A stretch of 64,000 bases of DNA from JAWXCB01 sp034440455 (GTDB lineage: Bacteria; Bacteroidota; Bacteroidia; Chitinophagales; CAIOSU01): assembly GCA_034440455.1 (NCBI GenBank), contig JAWXCB010000019.1:117909-181908 (forward strand). Direction: 5' to 3'. Each line of letters begins with the position of its first letter. Within the stretch, counting starts at the first letter, position 1. Position numbers and translations under genes: made by a program. The notes beneath the pieces are model-generated. The model was not told the origin of the DNA. It worked only from the letters and a program-made list of their open reading frames with translations, and searched no databases. This document shows, in pieces, positions 50,872-61,276 of this stretch.

Positions 50872-51072
50872 TTAGCGAAAACAGAATATGCTTTTGATGA
50901 GATGAATGCCTATTGTATCATGGATACCGGCAACATGGGAATGATTATCGCGGGCGACCACATGCTGTCACCCCGCGAGCATGAATTCATCATTCCCGGA
51001 CCGGAGGCGCATTGGGCGAAAGTCGCTTTTGAAAAATATTTCCTCTATAGCAGAAAGCATGGGCATGTTTAA
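50869..51072 (+). pseudogene. 3' remnant of an FAD oxidoreductase (sulfide:quinone oxidoreductase-like)
   Basis: A 67-codon frame with no start and a stop just upstream reads AYCIMDTGNMGMIIAGDH, then PREHEFIIPGPEAHWAK and FEKYFLYSRKHG. This resembles the C-terminal end of SQR/NDH-2-like flavoproteins, with the final amphipathic helix that attaches to the membrane. It begins within a few bases of the broken end of the preceding fragment but on the opposite strand, so two truncated 3' ends are joined. The family assignment rests on the C-terminal pattern only and is moderate. Confidence 0.55.
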
Positions 51073-51111
51073 CTCCATGCGGATTCACTTTTCTGAAAGA
51101 TTGTCCTAAAA

Positions 51112-51152
51112 CAGAAAGAGCCTGTGCGACCCTATAGCACAAGCTCTTTCTG
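51112..51152 (-). terminator. Strong hairpin terminator for the giant T9SS gene
   Basis: CAGAAAGAGCCTGTGC and GCACAAGCTCTTTCTG pair over 16 bases with a single mismatch around a 9-base loop. On the minus strand the hairpin is followed by TTTTAGG, 39 bases beyond the stop of the 7.4-kb gene. The T-tract is short. Confidence 0.75.
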
Positions 51153-51190
51153 CCCTAACCAACCATCTGAGAAAACTATCGAACCCTATA

Positions 51191-54100
51191 TCATCGTATT
51201 GCCGTTACATTTCCTTTTAAATCCACAATGCGTCCATCGGGGCAAGATGCGCGCACGTACCACACGTACACGTTTGGATTTACCATCTCATCCTTATATT
51301 TCCCGTTCCAGCCTTCATTGAAATTATCCGTTTCAAACACCTGATTGCCCCAGCGGTCAAACACGCGGAAGTGAATCAGTTGAATCATTCCCGAACTGCG
51401 CACACGAAATTCATCATTCATTTCATCTCCATTTGGCGTGAACGCATTCGGAACCCAGATGTCGCCTTCACACGATTCAATCACGCGCACATTCACTGAA
51501 TCCATCGCAGGACAACCATTCGCATCCACAACACTCACATAGAAAGTGCCTGACTGCTCGGCAACATGCGTCACTGTTTGGCAATCGTAGCAACTTACTT
51601 CTGAAGAAGGACTCCAATAGTAGCTGCTGATATTGTAATGAGAAGTCGCAGTGAATTCAACTTCCGTTCCCGCCATCACCAACTGGTCAGGACCTGCATC
51701 CACAGTAGGCAATGAATCTACATGCACATGCACGAACTGCGTATCAGGAACACATGCTCCACCGAACACAACCAGCGTATAGTTTGTAGAAGCAGAAGGT
51801 GAAACAATTTGCTCCAACTGTGTCGGGTCATCAAAAGCATTCTGCGGCAACCAAATCACTTGCCCACCGCTGATACCTGCAACATCAATTCTAACTTCAA
51901 GCGTTACAGATTCGCCCATGCATAAACGTAGGCTTTCATTAATTGTAGTTTGTACGCGGTCAATTACTGTAATCACAACCGTGTCTTTATCCTGACAGCC
52001 AAATGCGTTCAGCGCAGTGATGATATATTCGGTCGTTGATTCCGGTGCAGCAATCGGGCTGAGAATATCAGAAGCGCTCAAGCCAATTGTCGGACTCCAC
52101 AAGAAAGCTGTCGCACCCTGTTGTTGAGATGTCAACTCCACTTCTTCGCCTTTACAAATTGTTTGGTCGGCAGTTGTTGTTACTTCAGGTATTGGATTTA
52201 CAATTACTTCAAGCGTATCTAACCACACGCAGTTGTAAGCATCCGTCATGCGGAGCAAATAAGTTGTAGAAGAATCCGGCTTCACAATCGGATTTGGACA
52301 AATTGAACAGCTCAAGCCTGTTGTCGGCAACCATTCATAAGTTGATGCGCCTGAAACTTCAAATTGTGTGCTGTCGCCAAAACAAATTTCATCGGCAGCC
52401 TTCACTTGAATATCCGGCAGCGGACGCACCACTACCATCACTGAATCAAGCGCAGTGCAGCCAAATTCTGTTTCAACTTCAACAGTGTAAATAGTCGTTC
52501 CTTCAGGCATTGCAACAGGGTTTGAAATATTCGGATTGTTTAACCCGGTAGCCGGAGTCCATGTATAATAAGTTCCACCAGTAACTTCCAATTGTGTGGA
52601 ATCGCCATAGCACAAACTTGTTCCTGCTGAAATTGTAGTAACGGGTAAATCATTCACAGTAATCAGCACAGAGTCTCTGTCCCTACAACCTGTTGCGTTG
52701 TCAGTAACAATCAATTCATAGTAACGTGTCACGTTGGGCGTTGCAGTGGGATTTGCAATGTTGATTGCATTCAATCCAACCGAGGGCGACCAGTCATAGC
52801 TGCCAACTCCTGAACCTTGCAGCACAACACTTTCACCGCGACAAATCGCTGTATCAGGACCTGCATCTGCATAAGGCAAGGCAAGCACAGTTACATTTCC
52901 ATTTGTAGAATCAACGCAGCCTCTTGTTGAAGTGATTGTCAACTGCACGTTGTAAGTTCCGGGATTTCCAAACGCATGATATGGATGTTGAACCGTTGAT
53001 GTTTTTGTGTTATCAAAATCCCAATTCCATGAAACAATCGAATCAGATGCACTTGATAAATCGGTGAACTGTACATTCACAGGCAAGCAACCAAGCGTGT
53101 CAGATAATTGCATTGCAGCATGGAATTGTAATACTTCTACCTGCACGGTGTCAGTTGATAGACAGCCAAAAGCTGATGTGGTAAGTACAATGTATGTTGT
53201 GCTTGAATCAGGCGTTGCAATGGGCGATGCAATATTTGCATTGCTTAATCCCGCTGAAGGAAACCAGATATAACTTGCTCCACCAGTTGCATTTAACTGG
53301 GTGCTGCTGCCGCTGCAAATAAAGGTATCATTTGAAACTGTTACAACAGGCAACGGATTTACTGTCACTGTGAGAAAGCGTGTTACCATACATCCGAATC
53401 CGTTGATAATATTTACCTGATACGTTGTTGTCTGTGTCGGAGTAGCAACAACATTCGGACAAATACCGCAATTCAAACTTGAATCCGGAAACCACTGATA
53501 ATTCACTCCACCTGAAGCCCATAATTGCGCTGAACCGCCAATGCAAATCGCAGTATCACCCGAAGCGTTTGCAATCGGAAGCGGATTTGTACTTACCGTT
53601 ACGCTTCCCGTATTTGTGCAGCCGTTTGAATCCGTAACAAGCACAGTGTATGTTGTTGAACTAAACGGCATCGCGCGGGGATTCGGGATATTGGTAGCAT
53701 TCAGGAATGAAGCTGGCGACCAGCTATAACTCACGCCACCAGTTGCATTCAACTGAATCGGACTTGTAGCGCATACGGTTGCGTCATTTGTAATTGTGAC
53801 AACCGGAATCGGATTCACAGTTATCAAAATAGAATCAGTAACTGTGCAGCCAAGCGAATTTGTAATTTCAACATAATATAAAGTTGTTGTATCAGGAGTT
53901 GCGCTTGTGAAGCCGCAAGTGTCGCAGCTTAATCCGGCTGAAGGATACCAGTAATAAGTATCACCGCCAATCACTGCGAGTTCAGCTGTGTCGCCAACAC
54001 ACATCGTCATATCGCCCGAGATGTTGTAAACCGGCATCGGATACACGTCAATACTGATAGTATCTCTGTTCATACAACCATTACTATCTGTAACAGTTAC

Positions 54101-57100
54101 GACATAGGTAGCTCCGCTAATAGGAAGGTTTGCAACAGGATTTGGAATGTTGGTGAAATTCAACCACGTTGCAGGCGACCAACTGTAACTCACACCACCC
54201 GTTGCATTCAATTGAACAGATTGACCTCCGCACAAAATTGAGTTTGCAGCAGATACTGTCGGAACCGGAAGTGGATTTACATTGATTGTTGTGCTTGCAG
54301 TATTAACGCAACCGTTTACGTCAGTAACGGTTACGGTATAAGTTGTTGTTGCAAGCGGGCTTGCAAACGGATTTGAAATTGTTGAATCATTCAGCGATGC
54401 AGCAGGCGACCATGCATAAATGACTCCGCCAGATGCAATGAGTTGCGCAGAATCGCCAACACAAATTGTTGAACCCGCAGTATTTATTACAGGCAATGGA
54501 TGCACAGTAATCGTTACAGAGTCAACATCAGGGCAGCCAAGTGAATTTGTAACAGTTAAATAATAAGTAGTTGTTGCGAGCGGAGAAACAACAGGGTTTG
54601 CAATCGTTGAATCACTAACTGTTGCAGCGGGCGACCATGAATAGGTTACTCCGCCTGAACCATTCAACTGCGCAGAATCGCCAAAACAAATTGCTGAAGC
54701 TGGTCCGGCATCTGCCACCGGAGGACCGTGCGTGATAATTTGTTTTGTCACCGTATCACGGCAGCCCGCAACTGTTTCAATCATCAGCGTTACAGCGAAC
54801 GTGTCAACTGTTGTGTAAACATTTGCAGGATTTTGTTGTGTGGAAGAATTGCCATCGCCAAAATTCCATTCCCACGAAATGATTGTGCTGTCAGAAACTG
54901 AAGCGTCTGTAAAAAATACTGTTTCAGGAATGCACACATCGTTATCCGACATATTGAAATCTGCAACAGGACCCGGATCAACCGTGATGAAGCGCGGCTT
55001 GAGCATCGTGTCAGTGCAGCCTTCCGCATTTGTCACCACAAGCATCACATCATAAGAACCCGGCACTCCATAATAATGCGTTGGATTTTGCAACGTGCTG
55101 GTATCTCCATCACCGAAATCCCAAAACCAGGAAACAGGATTGGAAAAACCTAAAGACGAATCGTAAAATGAAACAAGACTTGCATGGCAGAGGTATTGTA
55201 TGTCGGAAGAAAAATCTGCAATCACTGTGAACGTGATAATTGAATCAGGATGGTCAATCGTAATTATGCAACCGTGTAAGTCATCAAGAATCAATGACGG
55301 GTGAAACACTCCGGGATACGTATAGTTGTGCGTAATCGTGTCACCACCCATGTACACGCCAACGCTTCCATCACCATAGTCATAGATATGCAGCAGCGTA
55401 TCGGCAGCATCTGAAAAGAATTGCACGGGTACCGGAACACAGACGTAAGGCTGAATGAAATCGAAATTTCCAACAGGACCTGTTACTGTAATCGGAATAA
55501 ACACTGCGGTGTCAGAGCATCCGTTGAAATCAATAACTAGTAGCGAAGGAATAAAAGTATCAGGCGTAGTATAAACGTGCGTGGGATGCTGCAAGTCACT
55601 TGTTTGATTATCGCCAAAATCCCACAACCAGTCCGTAATGCTGTCATTCGCGGGAGTTAAATCCGTAAAGTTCACCCACAGCGGAGGACAGCTTGCAAAA
55701 GTTGAATCAGCAGTCAATGCAGCTTGAGGTTGAACAACGCGAATGTATAAAGGTTTTGTAATCGTGCTGTCGCAGCCATTGATGTCAGTCGCAGTTAAGC
55801 TAACGGTATAAACACCTTCAGCAGAATATGCGTGTGTTGGAAGTGAATCATTAGAAGTGCTTCCGTCACCAAAATTCCACAGGAATAGCATGCCTGTTCC
55901 GACAGAAGTATTATCAAAGTAAATATCCTGACCAACACATACAATCGTATCATCCGCAGAAAAATCAGGATTCGGGAATGTAGGAATGATGTAGTTCACA
56001 CGCATCGTGCTGTCAATACAACCATTGCTATCACTCACGCGCAATGAAATTGAATAGATACCAGGCTCGGTATAATCTTTACCAGGATTTTGCAAAACAG
56101 ATGTTGTGCTGTCGCCAAAATCCCAAGTCCACCCAGTAACTGTTCCTAAGAATGAAGAAGACAAATCAGAATAATCAACGTGCAGCGGAGTGCAACCATA
56201 GAGCGTGTCAGCTTCAAACCATGCAGTTGCTCCATATACAGTCACGTAATCATCAATTGTGAACGTATCAGAGCAGCCGTGAATGTCCGTGATAATCAGC
56301 ATCACATCAAACACGCCTGTGGTGTCATATACTTTGATTGGATTTTGTTGCGAAGAAGTATCGCCATCGCCAAAGAACCATTGATACGTATCGGCATCAA
56401 CAGAGCTTGAAGTAAAATTTACAATCAGCGGATAACAGCCAACTAGATTTGTTCCTGCAAAATCTGCAACAGGGTCTGTGATTCTGATTGTTAAATCAGT
56501 GCTGTCAACACAACCTGACATCGTATCGCGCACAAACAAATGAATGTTATAGTTGCCTGTTGTGTCATACATGTGCGTGTTGTTCTGCAAATTGGAGGTG
56601 TCGCCATCGCCAAAATCCCAATGCCATTGATTTGGTCCCAATGAGTTATCGTTAATCACGACTTCAAAAGGATTCAAACAATTGAACGTAGGGTTAATAC
56701 CTGCGCGTGGTGGTGAAATCGAAACGTAATCATCAATCGTGAGGGTATCTGCGCAACCGTTGCTCAACACAACCAGCGTTACGCTGAATGCGCCTGTATC
56801 TGTATAAGTGTATGTGGGAGTTGAATCCGTTGAAGAACCGCCATCGCCAAAATCCCATTGCCATTCATTGCCGGTGTCGGTTGAATCATAAAAATTTATT
56901 GGCGTTCCCAAACACACATGCTGCCTGTCAGAGCCGAATACCACAGTTGGCGTATCGCCCGCAGCGATAAAGCCCGGCTGAATGATTGTGTCATAACAAC
57001 CGCTAACTGTTCTAATAATGAGCGTTACATCAAATTGTCCTATCGAAGTATAAATGTGCGATGGATTTTGAGCATTAGAAAGCGGAGTGCCATCGCCAAA

Positions 57101-58600
57101 ATTCCATACCCACGCATTTATCACTTCCGAAGAAGTACTCTGGTCAATAAAATTCACAGTTAAATCAATACAACCATTTTGCACATTCGCAGAAAAATCA
57201 GCAACGGGACTATTTACTGTAATATAGTTTGCTTTAAAGCGTGAGCGTGTGCATCCGTCAGCGCTTGTTACTGTGAGGCGAACTCCATAACTTCCGGGCG
57301 CAGTATAATTATGCGTAGGGTTTTGCAACGTGGAAGTATTTCCATCACCGAAATCCCACAACCAGGAAGCATCATCCGTTGCGTCTTCCGTGAAATTCAC
57401 GACAAAAGGATTTGCGCAGCCAAGCGTTTGGTCAGCATCAAAGTTTACGGTGGGTCGCGGGAAAACGTGAATCAAATCATCATATACAATCGTGTCTCTG
57501 CAACCTTTATTCGTTGTGATGATTAATGAAACATCATACACGCCAACAGTGTTGTAAGTATGGGTAGTGTTTTGCACGTTAGATGTTGCGCCATCACCAA
57601 AATCCCATGCGTAAGAAATAATCGCCCCTTGAGCAGTTGACTGGTCTGCAAAGTTTACGGTGACGCTGCCGCAACCGCTTGTGTCGCTCACAGAAAAATC
57701 AGCCTGCATATCTTCAATAACCATGAAATCATTTTTGACAGTTGTCTTTGTGCAACCGCCCGCGTTCGTCACGGTTAATTCAACTGTATAAGAGCCGGGC
57801 AAATTATAAGTATGCGATGGATTTTGTTGTGCGGAAGTGTTTCCATCGCCAAAATCCCACAGCCAGTCAGTCAACATTCCGCCTAATGTCAGGTCGGTGA
57901 AATTGATTGTAGCGGGAAAAGTGCAACCGAAACTGGGCGCAGCGCTGAAATCAACCGTCCTGTTCGAGAGAATCGTTATCAGATTGTTGCGCGTGTAGCG
58001 GTGTGTGCATCCGTTTGCATCCGTTACTTCAAGATATACAGTGTATGTTCCCGGATTCGTGTAAACATTTGTAGGATTCTGTTGAAAAGAAGTATTTCCA
58101 TCGCCAAAATCCCAACGCCACGAAACGATAGGCGCATCGCCAATCACGCTCATATCGGTAAATGAAATTGTTTCAGGCGCGCAGCCGATTGTTTTATTCG
58201 GAGAAAAATTTGCCACCGGATTTGCGAACACCGTAATCAATGCCGTCACTGTTTTCGTGTCGCTATTGCCACCGTTGCTTGCCGTTAATGAAACAGTGTA
58301 AGTGCCGGGCACTATATAAATAGCGCACGGATTATGGTCAGGCGACAAATTGCTGTTGCCAAAATTCCAAAGCCATGTATTCGGATTACCTGTTGAAAGG
58401 TCAGTAAAGCAAACTACAAGCGGACTGCATCCTTGCGTTGTGGAAGCCGAAAAATTTGTGGTAATCTGCGCGGAAGAATTATTGATGAAGAAAAACCAAA
58501 GGAACAGAAAAAACAGCGTGCGAAGCGAGAGCTTCGTCAGCGATCCGAACGAGCGGAATACACCATTGCCGTAAATAAATAAACTTCTATCCATCCTCAC
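51191..58600 (-). CDS. Giant PKD-repeat surface protein with gliding-motility-associated (T9SS type B) C-terminal domain
   Basis: 2469 residues. Signal peptide ends FFINNSSAQ. The first about 1350 residues are some 15 PKD domains, each with the W-x-W-[DN]FGDG core followed by QNP. Then come about 13 further beta-domains of roughly 75 residues with ICxGDSxQLxASGG and YxWSPxxxLN signatures, interrupted by one more PKD domain (WNWDFDNTKTS). The end carries EGDIWVPNAFTPNGDEMND, FRVFDRWGNQVF and NVYVWYVRASCPDG, the type B C-terminal domain found in SprB-like gliding adhesins. Exported by T9SS, surface-attached and probably adhesive. Monocistronic, with its own terminator. Regular Cys spacing in the second array suggests disulfides. 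Confidence 0.93.
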   Translation of the reverse strand: MRMDRSLFIYGNGVFRSFGSLTKLSLRTLFFLFLWFFFINNSSAQITTNFSASTTQGCSPLVVCFTDLSTGNPNTWLWNFGNSNLSPDHNPCAIYIVPGTYTVSLTASNGGNSDTKTVTALITVFANPVANFSPNKTIGCAPETISFTDMSVIGDAPIVSWRWDFGDGNTSFQQNPTNVYTNPGTYTVYLEVTDANGCTHRYTRNNLITILSNRTVDFSAAPSFGCTFPATINFTDLTLGGMLTDWLWDFGDGNTSAQQNPSHTYNLPGSYTVELTVTNAGGCTKTTVKNDFMVIEDMQADFSVSDTSGCGSVTVNFADQSTAQGAIISYAWDFGDGATSNVQNTTHTYNTVGVYDVSLIITTNKGCRDTIVYDDLIHVFPRPTVNFDADQTLGCANPFVVNFTEDATDDASWLWDFGDGNTSTLQNPTHNYTAPGSYGVRLTVTSADGCTRSRFKANYITVNSPVADFSANVQNGCIDLTVNFIDQSTSSEVINAWVWNFGDGTPLSNAQNPSHIYTSIGQFDVTLIIRTVSGCYDTIIQPGFIAAGDTPTVVFGSDRQHVCLGTPINFYDSTDTGNEWQWDFGDGGSSTDSTPTYTYTDTGAFSVTLVVLSNGCADTLTIDDYVSISPPRAGINPTFNCLNPFEVVINDNSLGPNQWHWDFGDGDTSNLQNNTHMYDTTGNYNIHLFVRDTMSGCVDSTDLTIRITDPVADFAGTNLVGCYPLIVNFTSSSVDADTYQWFFGDGDTSSQQNPIKVYDTTGVFDVMLIITDIHGCSDTFTIDDYVTVYGATAWFEADTLYGCTPLHVDYSDLSSSFLGTVTGWTWDFGDSTTSVLQNPGKDYTEPGIYSISLRVSDSNGCIDSTMRVNYIIPTFPNPDFSADDTIVCVGQDIYFDNTSVGTGMLFLWNFGDGSTSNDSLPTHAYSAEGVYTVSLTATDINGCDSTITKPLYIRVVQPQAALTADSTFASCPPLWVNFTDLTPANDSITDWLWDFGDNQTSDLQHPTHVYTTPDTFIPSLLVIDFNGCSDTAVFIPITVTGPVGNFDFIQPYVCVPVPVQFFSDAADTLLHIYDYGDGSVGVYMGGDTITHNYTYPGVFHPSLILDDLHGCIITIDHPDSIITFTVIADFSSDIQYLCHASLVSFYDSSLGFSNPVSWFWDFGDGDTSTLQNPTHYYGVPGSYDVMLVVTNAEGCTDTMLKPRFITVDPGPVADFNMSDNDVCIPETVFFTDASVSDSTIISWEWNFGDGNSSTQQNPANVYTTVDTFAVTLMIETVAGCRDTVTKQIITHGPPVADAGPASAICFGDSAQLNGSGGVTYSWSPAATVSDSTIANPVVSPLATTTYYLTVTNSLGCPDVDSVTITVHPLPVINTAGSTICVGDSAQLIASGGVIYAWSPAASLNDSTISNPFASPLATTTYTVTVTDVNGCVNTASTTINVNPLPVPTVSAANSILCGGQSVQLNATGGVSYSWSPATWLNFTNIPNPVANLPISGATYVVTVTDSNGCMNRDTISIDVYPMPVYNISGDMTMCVGDTAELAVIGGDTYYWYPSAGLSCDTCGFTSATPDTTTLYYVEITNSLGCTVTDSILITVNPIPVVTITNDATVCATSPIQLNATGGVSYSWSPASFLNATNIPNPRAMPFSSTTYTVLVTDSNGCTNTGSVTVSTNPLPIANASGDTAICIGGSAQLWASGGVNYQWFPDSSLNCGICPNVVATPTQTTTYQVNIINGFGCMVTRFLTVTVNPLPVVTVSNDTFICSGSSTQLNATGGASYIWFPSAGLSNANIASPIATPDSSTTYIVLTTSAFGCLSTDTVQVEVLQFHAAMQLSDTLGCLPVNVQFTDLSSASDSIVSWNWDFDNTKTSTVQHPYHAFGNPGTYNVQLTITSTRGCVDSTNGNVTVLALPYADAGPDTAICRGESVVLQGSGVGSYDWSPSVGLNAINIANPTATPNVTRYYELIVTDNATGCRDRDSVLITVNDLPVTTISAGTSLCYGDSTQLEVTGGTYYTWTPATGLNNPNISNPVAMPEGTTIYTVEVETEFGCTALDSVMVVVRPLPDIQVKAADEICFGDSTQFEVSGASTYEWLPTTGLSCSICPNPIVKPDSSTTYLLRMTDAYNCVWLDTLEVIVNPIPEVTTTADQTICKGEEVELTSQQQGATAFLWSPTIGLSASDILSPIAAPESTTEYIITALNAFGCQDKDTVVITVIDRVQTTINESLRLCMGESVTLEVRIDVAGISGGQVIWLPQNAFDDPTQLEQIVSPSASTNYTLVVFGGACVPDTQFVHVHVDSLPTVDAGPDQLVMAGTEVEFTATSHYNISSYYWSPSSEVSCYDCQTVTHVAEQSGTFYVSVVDANGCPAMDSVNVRVIESCEGDIWVPNAFTPNGDEMNDEFRVRSSGMIQLIHFRVFDRWGNQVFETDNFNEGWNGKYKDEMVNPNVYVWYVRASCPDGRIVDLKGNVTAIR

Positions 58601-58848
58601 AAAATCTGGTTCTCAAATAGTCTTCTCAGTCCCTTCGGAAACCGTATCACATAGGGTCAAACACACAAACTGGTTTCCGATTCGTGTTCTTGTACGGAAA
58701 GGATAGAGCGAGGTTGCACGGATTAGCTTTATAAGCTTGAATACTTCAACCCATTGGCAGTAAGCGTATATCTTTCTGGAAACTTTATCGTTATTAGCGG
58801 AAATGCAAATTCATTCGCAGATTTGCATTCTATTAAACTTCTCAATTC
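58601..58848. other. Divergent intergenic region with a palindrome
   Basis: No gene seen. It separates the giant gene and the OmpA-like gene, so must contain both promoters. AATGCAAAT and ATTTGCATT at 58802-58829 form a 9-base inverted repeat with a 10-base spacer, 20 bases before the OmpA-like start; it may be a 5'-leader hairpin or a binding site. AGCTTTATAAGCT near 58723 is a shorter palindrome. Confidence 0.45.
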
Positions 58849-59532
58849 ATGAAGCCAGCAATCTTTTTTGCTTTTATATTCACTTTTTTATCCGCAGTTG
58901 CCCAGGACATGAAGCCTACTGACACCGAAGCGCTCCTCAATGTAGTTGTGGTAAATGCGGACAACAAGCCACAGGAGGGCGAAGTAATTACATTCCTCAG
59001 CTTGAAGGATGAGAAGACTTTCACAGGAACTACCGATGCAGAAGGGAAATTTTCCATTTTAATTCCTAAGGCGCAGAAGTTCAAAGTGCAATACAAAGTC
59101 TTCAGCACCGAACAGGATTTCAAACCGCTGGAAATCCCTGATGTAGATGAACTGTTGACCTTCACTTACACCATTACCGTAAAACCGCCCAAAGTTTATA
59201 CGCTGGATAATGTTTTTTTTGATCCTGGAAAATCTACTCTGAGCAGCGAGTCCTTCAAGGAGCTAAAAGAACTGGTTGAGTATATGACGAAGAAAAAGAC
59301 AATGGTGATTGAAATTGCCGGACATACGGATAATACAGGCAAAGCGGAATTAAATCAGAAACTCTCGGAAGAAAGAGCAACTATTGTGAGAGATTATTTA
59401 CTCAAAAAAGGAATTGCTGCCGAGCGTGTCGTTGCTAAAGGTTATGGCGATACGGAACCTATTGCCGATAACAACACTCCTGAAGGACGACAAAAGAACA
59501 GAAGGACTGAAGTGAGGATAATTACGGAATAA
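58849..59532 (+). CDS. OmpA family protein
   Basis: 227 residues. Signal peptide ends FLSAVAQ. A beta-sandwich domain (about residues 25-110; VVVVNADNKPQEGEVITF, TTDAEGKFSI) of CNA-B/carboxypeptidase-like type is followed by an OmpA C-terminal peptidoglycan-binding domain with FDPGKSTLSSES, IEIAGHTDNTGKAELN and QKNRRTEVRI. The HTDNTG core and the terminal NRRTEVRI are intact, so binding to diaminopimelate-type peptidoglycan is expected. There is no outer-membrane barrel; the protein is probably periplasmic. It is preceded by a 28-base palindrome in its leader. The next gene starts 79 bases downstream. Confidence 0.9.
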   Translation: MKPAIFFAFIFTFLSAVAQDMKPTDTEALLNVVVVNADNKPQEGEVITFLSLKDEKTFTGTTDAEGKFSILIPKAQKFKVQYKVFSTEQDFKPLEIPDVDELLTFTYTITVKPPKVYTLDNVFFDPGKSTLSSESFKELKELVEYMTKKKTMVIEIAGHTDNTGKAELNQKLSEERATIVRDYLLKKGIAAERVVAKGYGDTEPIADNNTPEGRQKNRRTEVRIITE

Positions 59533-59611
59533 TTCTTTTGATTTTTATTATACGCTGAATTTTACAAGAACCCGTGAATCAGAAAATCTCTGAATTCACT
59601 ATTTTGCATCC

Positions 59612-61276
59612 ATGTCAGCTAACGCATCCTCTAATAATTTCTGGCGCTGGGGCGACCCTTCAAAAGCGATCCATCTCAATCATTTTCCAAAGTTCAAATC
59701 TTTTCTACAAGAGAAATGGGATTGCGAATTAAAAATTGATTTTCCGGTTCCTGATTTGGAAAACAGAATTTCTGAATCAAAGTTTTCAGAAAGTGACTTC
59801 TCCGCTATTTTTTCAAGTCTTAGTCAAAATCAATTCTCCAACAGTAAAGCAGACCGAATTAAATATGGCTTCGGGAAAAGCTATCACGACCTCATCCGAA
59901 TTTTTACCGGAAACATTCCTCCCCTGCCCGATTTTGTTTTATTCCCGGAAAATGAAAAGGAGGTTGCGCTTATTCTTGAACAAGCAAGTAAGCAAAAAAT
60001 AAACATCGTTCCTTTTAGCGGTGGGAGCAATGTTACTGGTGCATTTGAATTAAATACTGAAAAACAAATTACCTGCTGTGTCAACTTGCAACGGATGAAG
60101 CAGTTGATTTCAATTGATGAAACATCGCACACTGCCGTTTTTGAAACCGGAATCTTCGGTCCGGAACTTGAAAGCATCCTAAATGAAAAAGGATTTACAC
60201 TTGGGCATTTCCCGCAATCATTTGAATACTCAACGCTTGGCGGTTGGCTCGCTACACGGTCTGGGGGACAAGAGTCAGGACAATACGGAAAAATTGAGGA
60301 TATCGTACTTGGGTTAAAAGTGGTGACTCCCTCCGGCAATATCAGCACAACTGATTTTCCGAAACATGCAAGCGGTATTGACACGTTCCGCTTATTTATC
60401 GGCTCTGAAGGAACGCTTGGCATCATCACGCAGGCGAAAATCAAAATTCATAAGCTGGTAAATAATCACGAATGGGTGGTCGCGCTTTTTAAATCGTTTG
60501 AAGAAGGAACAGCCGCTGTCAGCGGATTACTTCAGCAAGGCATCCATCCGGGAATTGCGCGCCTCTCTGACGCGCTTGAAACAAAGCTGTTCAGCACGAT
60601 GCGCAACAGCGAGTCGCAAGGCTTAAAAAAACTTGTCAGTTCTTTTATAAAATCACGTGTAGAAAGCAAAGGATTTACCGAGCCGTGCATTTTAATGTTC
60701 CGCTTTGCAATTAAAAATCCAAGCGATTCAGCCGCTGTGAAATTTTCAAAAAATTTCTTAGAAGCACATAATGCTTTTCTTCTTCCATCCTCCACGTCCG
60801 GGAATTGGGCTGAACATCGCTTCACCCTACCCTATCTGCGCGATACGCTCATCGAACATCGCGTCATGATTGACACTTTTGAAACGGTAGCTTATTGGAA
60901 AGACATTAACACGCTATATGCTACCGTAAAAAAATCGCTCAACTATTCAGACTTTTATCAAAAAGGTGGATTGCTGTTTTGCCACATGTCGCACGTGTAT
61001 GAAACAGGCGCGTGCTTGTATTTCACGATGATTGCCCCGATGGAAAATGGAAATGAAGAACAACAATGGCTGAATTACAAAACCATAGTTACGGATGCCC
61101 TCATTCAATCAGGCGGGGCGGTGAGCCATCATCATGGCGTGGGGAAAGACCATCAGCGGTGGTACTTGCAAACCACTTCCACCGAGGAAAAACAATTACT
61201 GCAATCCCTTAAAAAATATCTTGACCCGAATAATATCATGAACCCTGGAAAATTATTTGATGAAACGCAGGACTGA
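59612..61276 (+). CDS. FAD-linked oxidase, alkyl-dihydroxyacetonephosphate-synthase-like
   Basis: 554 residues. The N-terminal FWRWGDPSKA, VLFPENEKEVALIL, and the FAD loop PFSGGSNVTGAFE (about residues 134-146) belong to the VAO/FAD_binding_4 family. Alkyl-DHAP synthase features are specific: FEYSTLGGWLATRSGG, IGSEGTLGIIT, HVYETGACLYF, and the active-site GGAVSHHHGVGK with His506-508. AGPS exchanges the acyl chain of acyl-DHAP for a fatty alcohol and makes the ether bond. The neighbours glpD (DHAP from glycerol-3-phosphate) and a lipid kinase fit that role. Overlaps glpD by 17 bases. No peroxisomal signal, as expected. Ether lipids in this organism are inferred. Confidence 0.83.
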   Translation: MSANASSNNFWRWGDPSKAIHLNHFPKFKSFLQEKWDCELKIDFPVPDLENRISESKFSESDFSAIFSSLSQNQFSNSKADRIKYGFGKSYHDLIRIFTGNIPPLPDFVLFPENEKEVALILEQASKQKINIVPFSGGSNVTGAFELNTEKQITCCVNLQRMKQLISIDETSHTAVFETGIFGPELESILNEKGFTLGHFPQSFEYSTLGGWLATRSGGQESGQYGKIEDIVLGLKVVTPSGNISTTDFPKHASGIDTFRLFIGSEGTLGIITQAKIKIHKLVNNHEWVVALFKSFEEGTAAVSGLLQQGIHPGIARLSDALETKLFSTMRNSESQGLKKLVSSFIKSRVESKGFTEPCILMFRFAIKNPSDSAAVKFSKNFLEAHNAFLLPSSTSGNWAEHRFTLPYLRDTLIEHRVMIDTFETVAYWKDINTLYATVKKSLNYSDFYQKGGLLFCHMSHVYETGACLYFTMIAPMENGNEEQQWLNYKTIVTDALIQSGGAVSHHHGVGKDHQRWYLQTTSTEEKQLLQSLKKYLDPNNIMNPGKLFDETQD

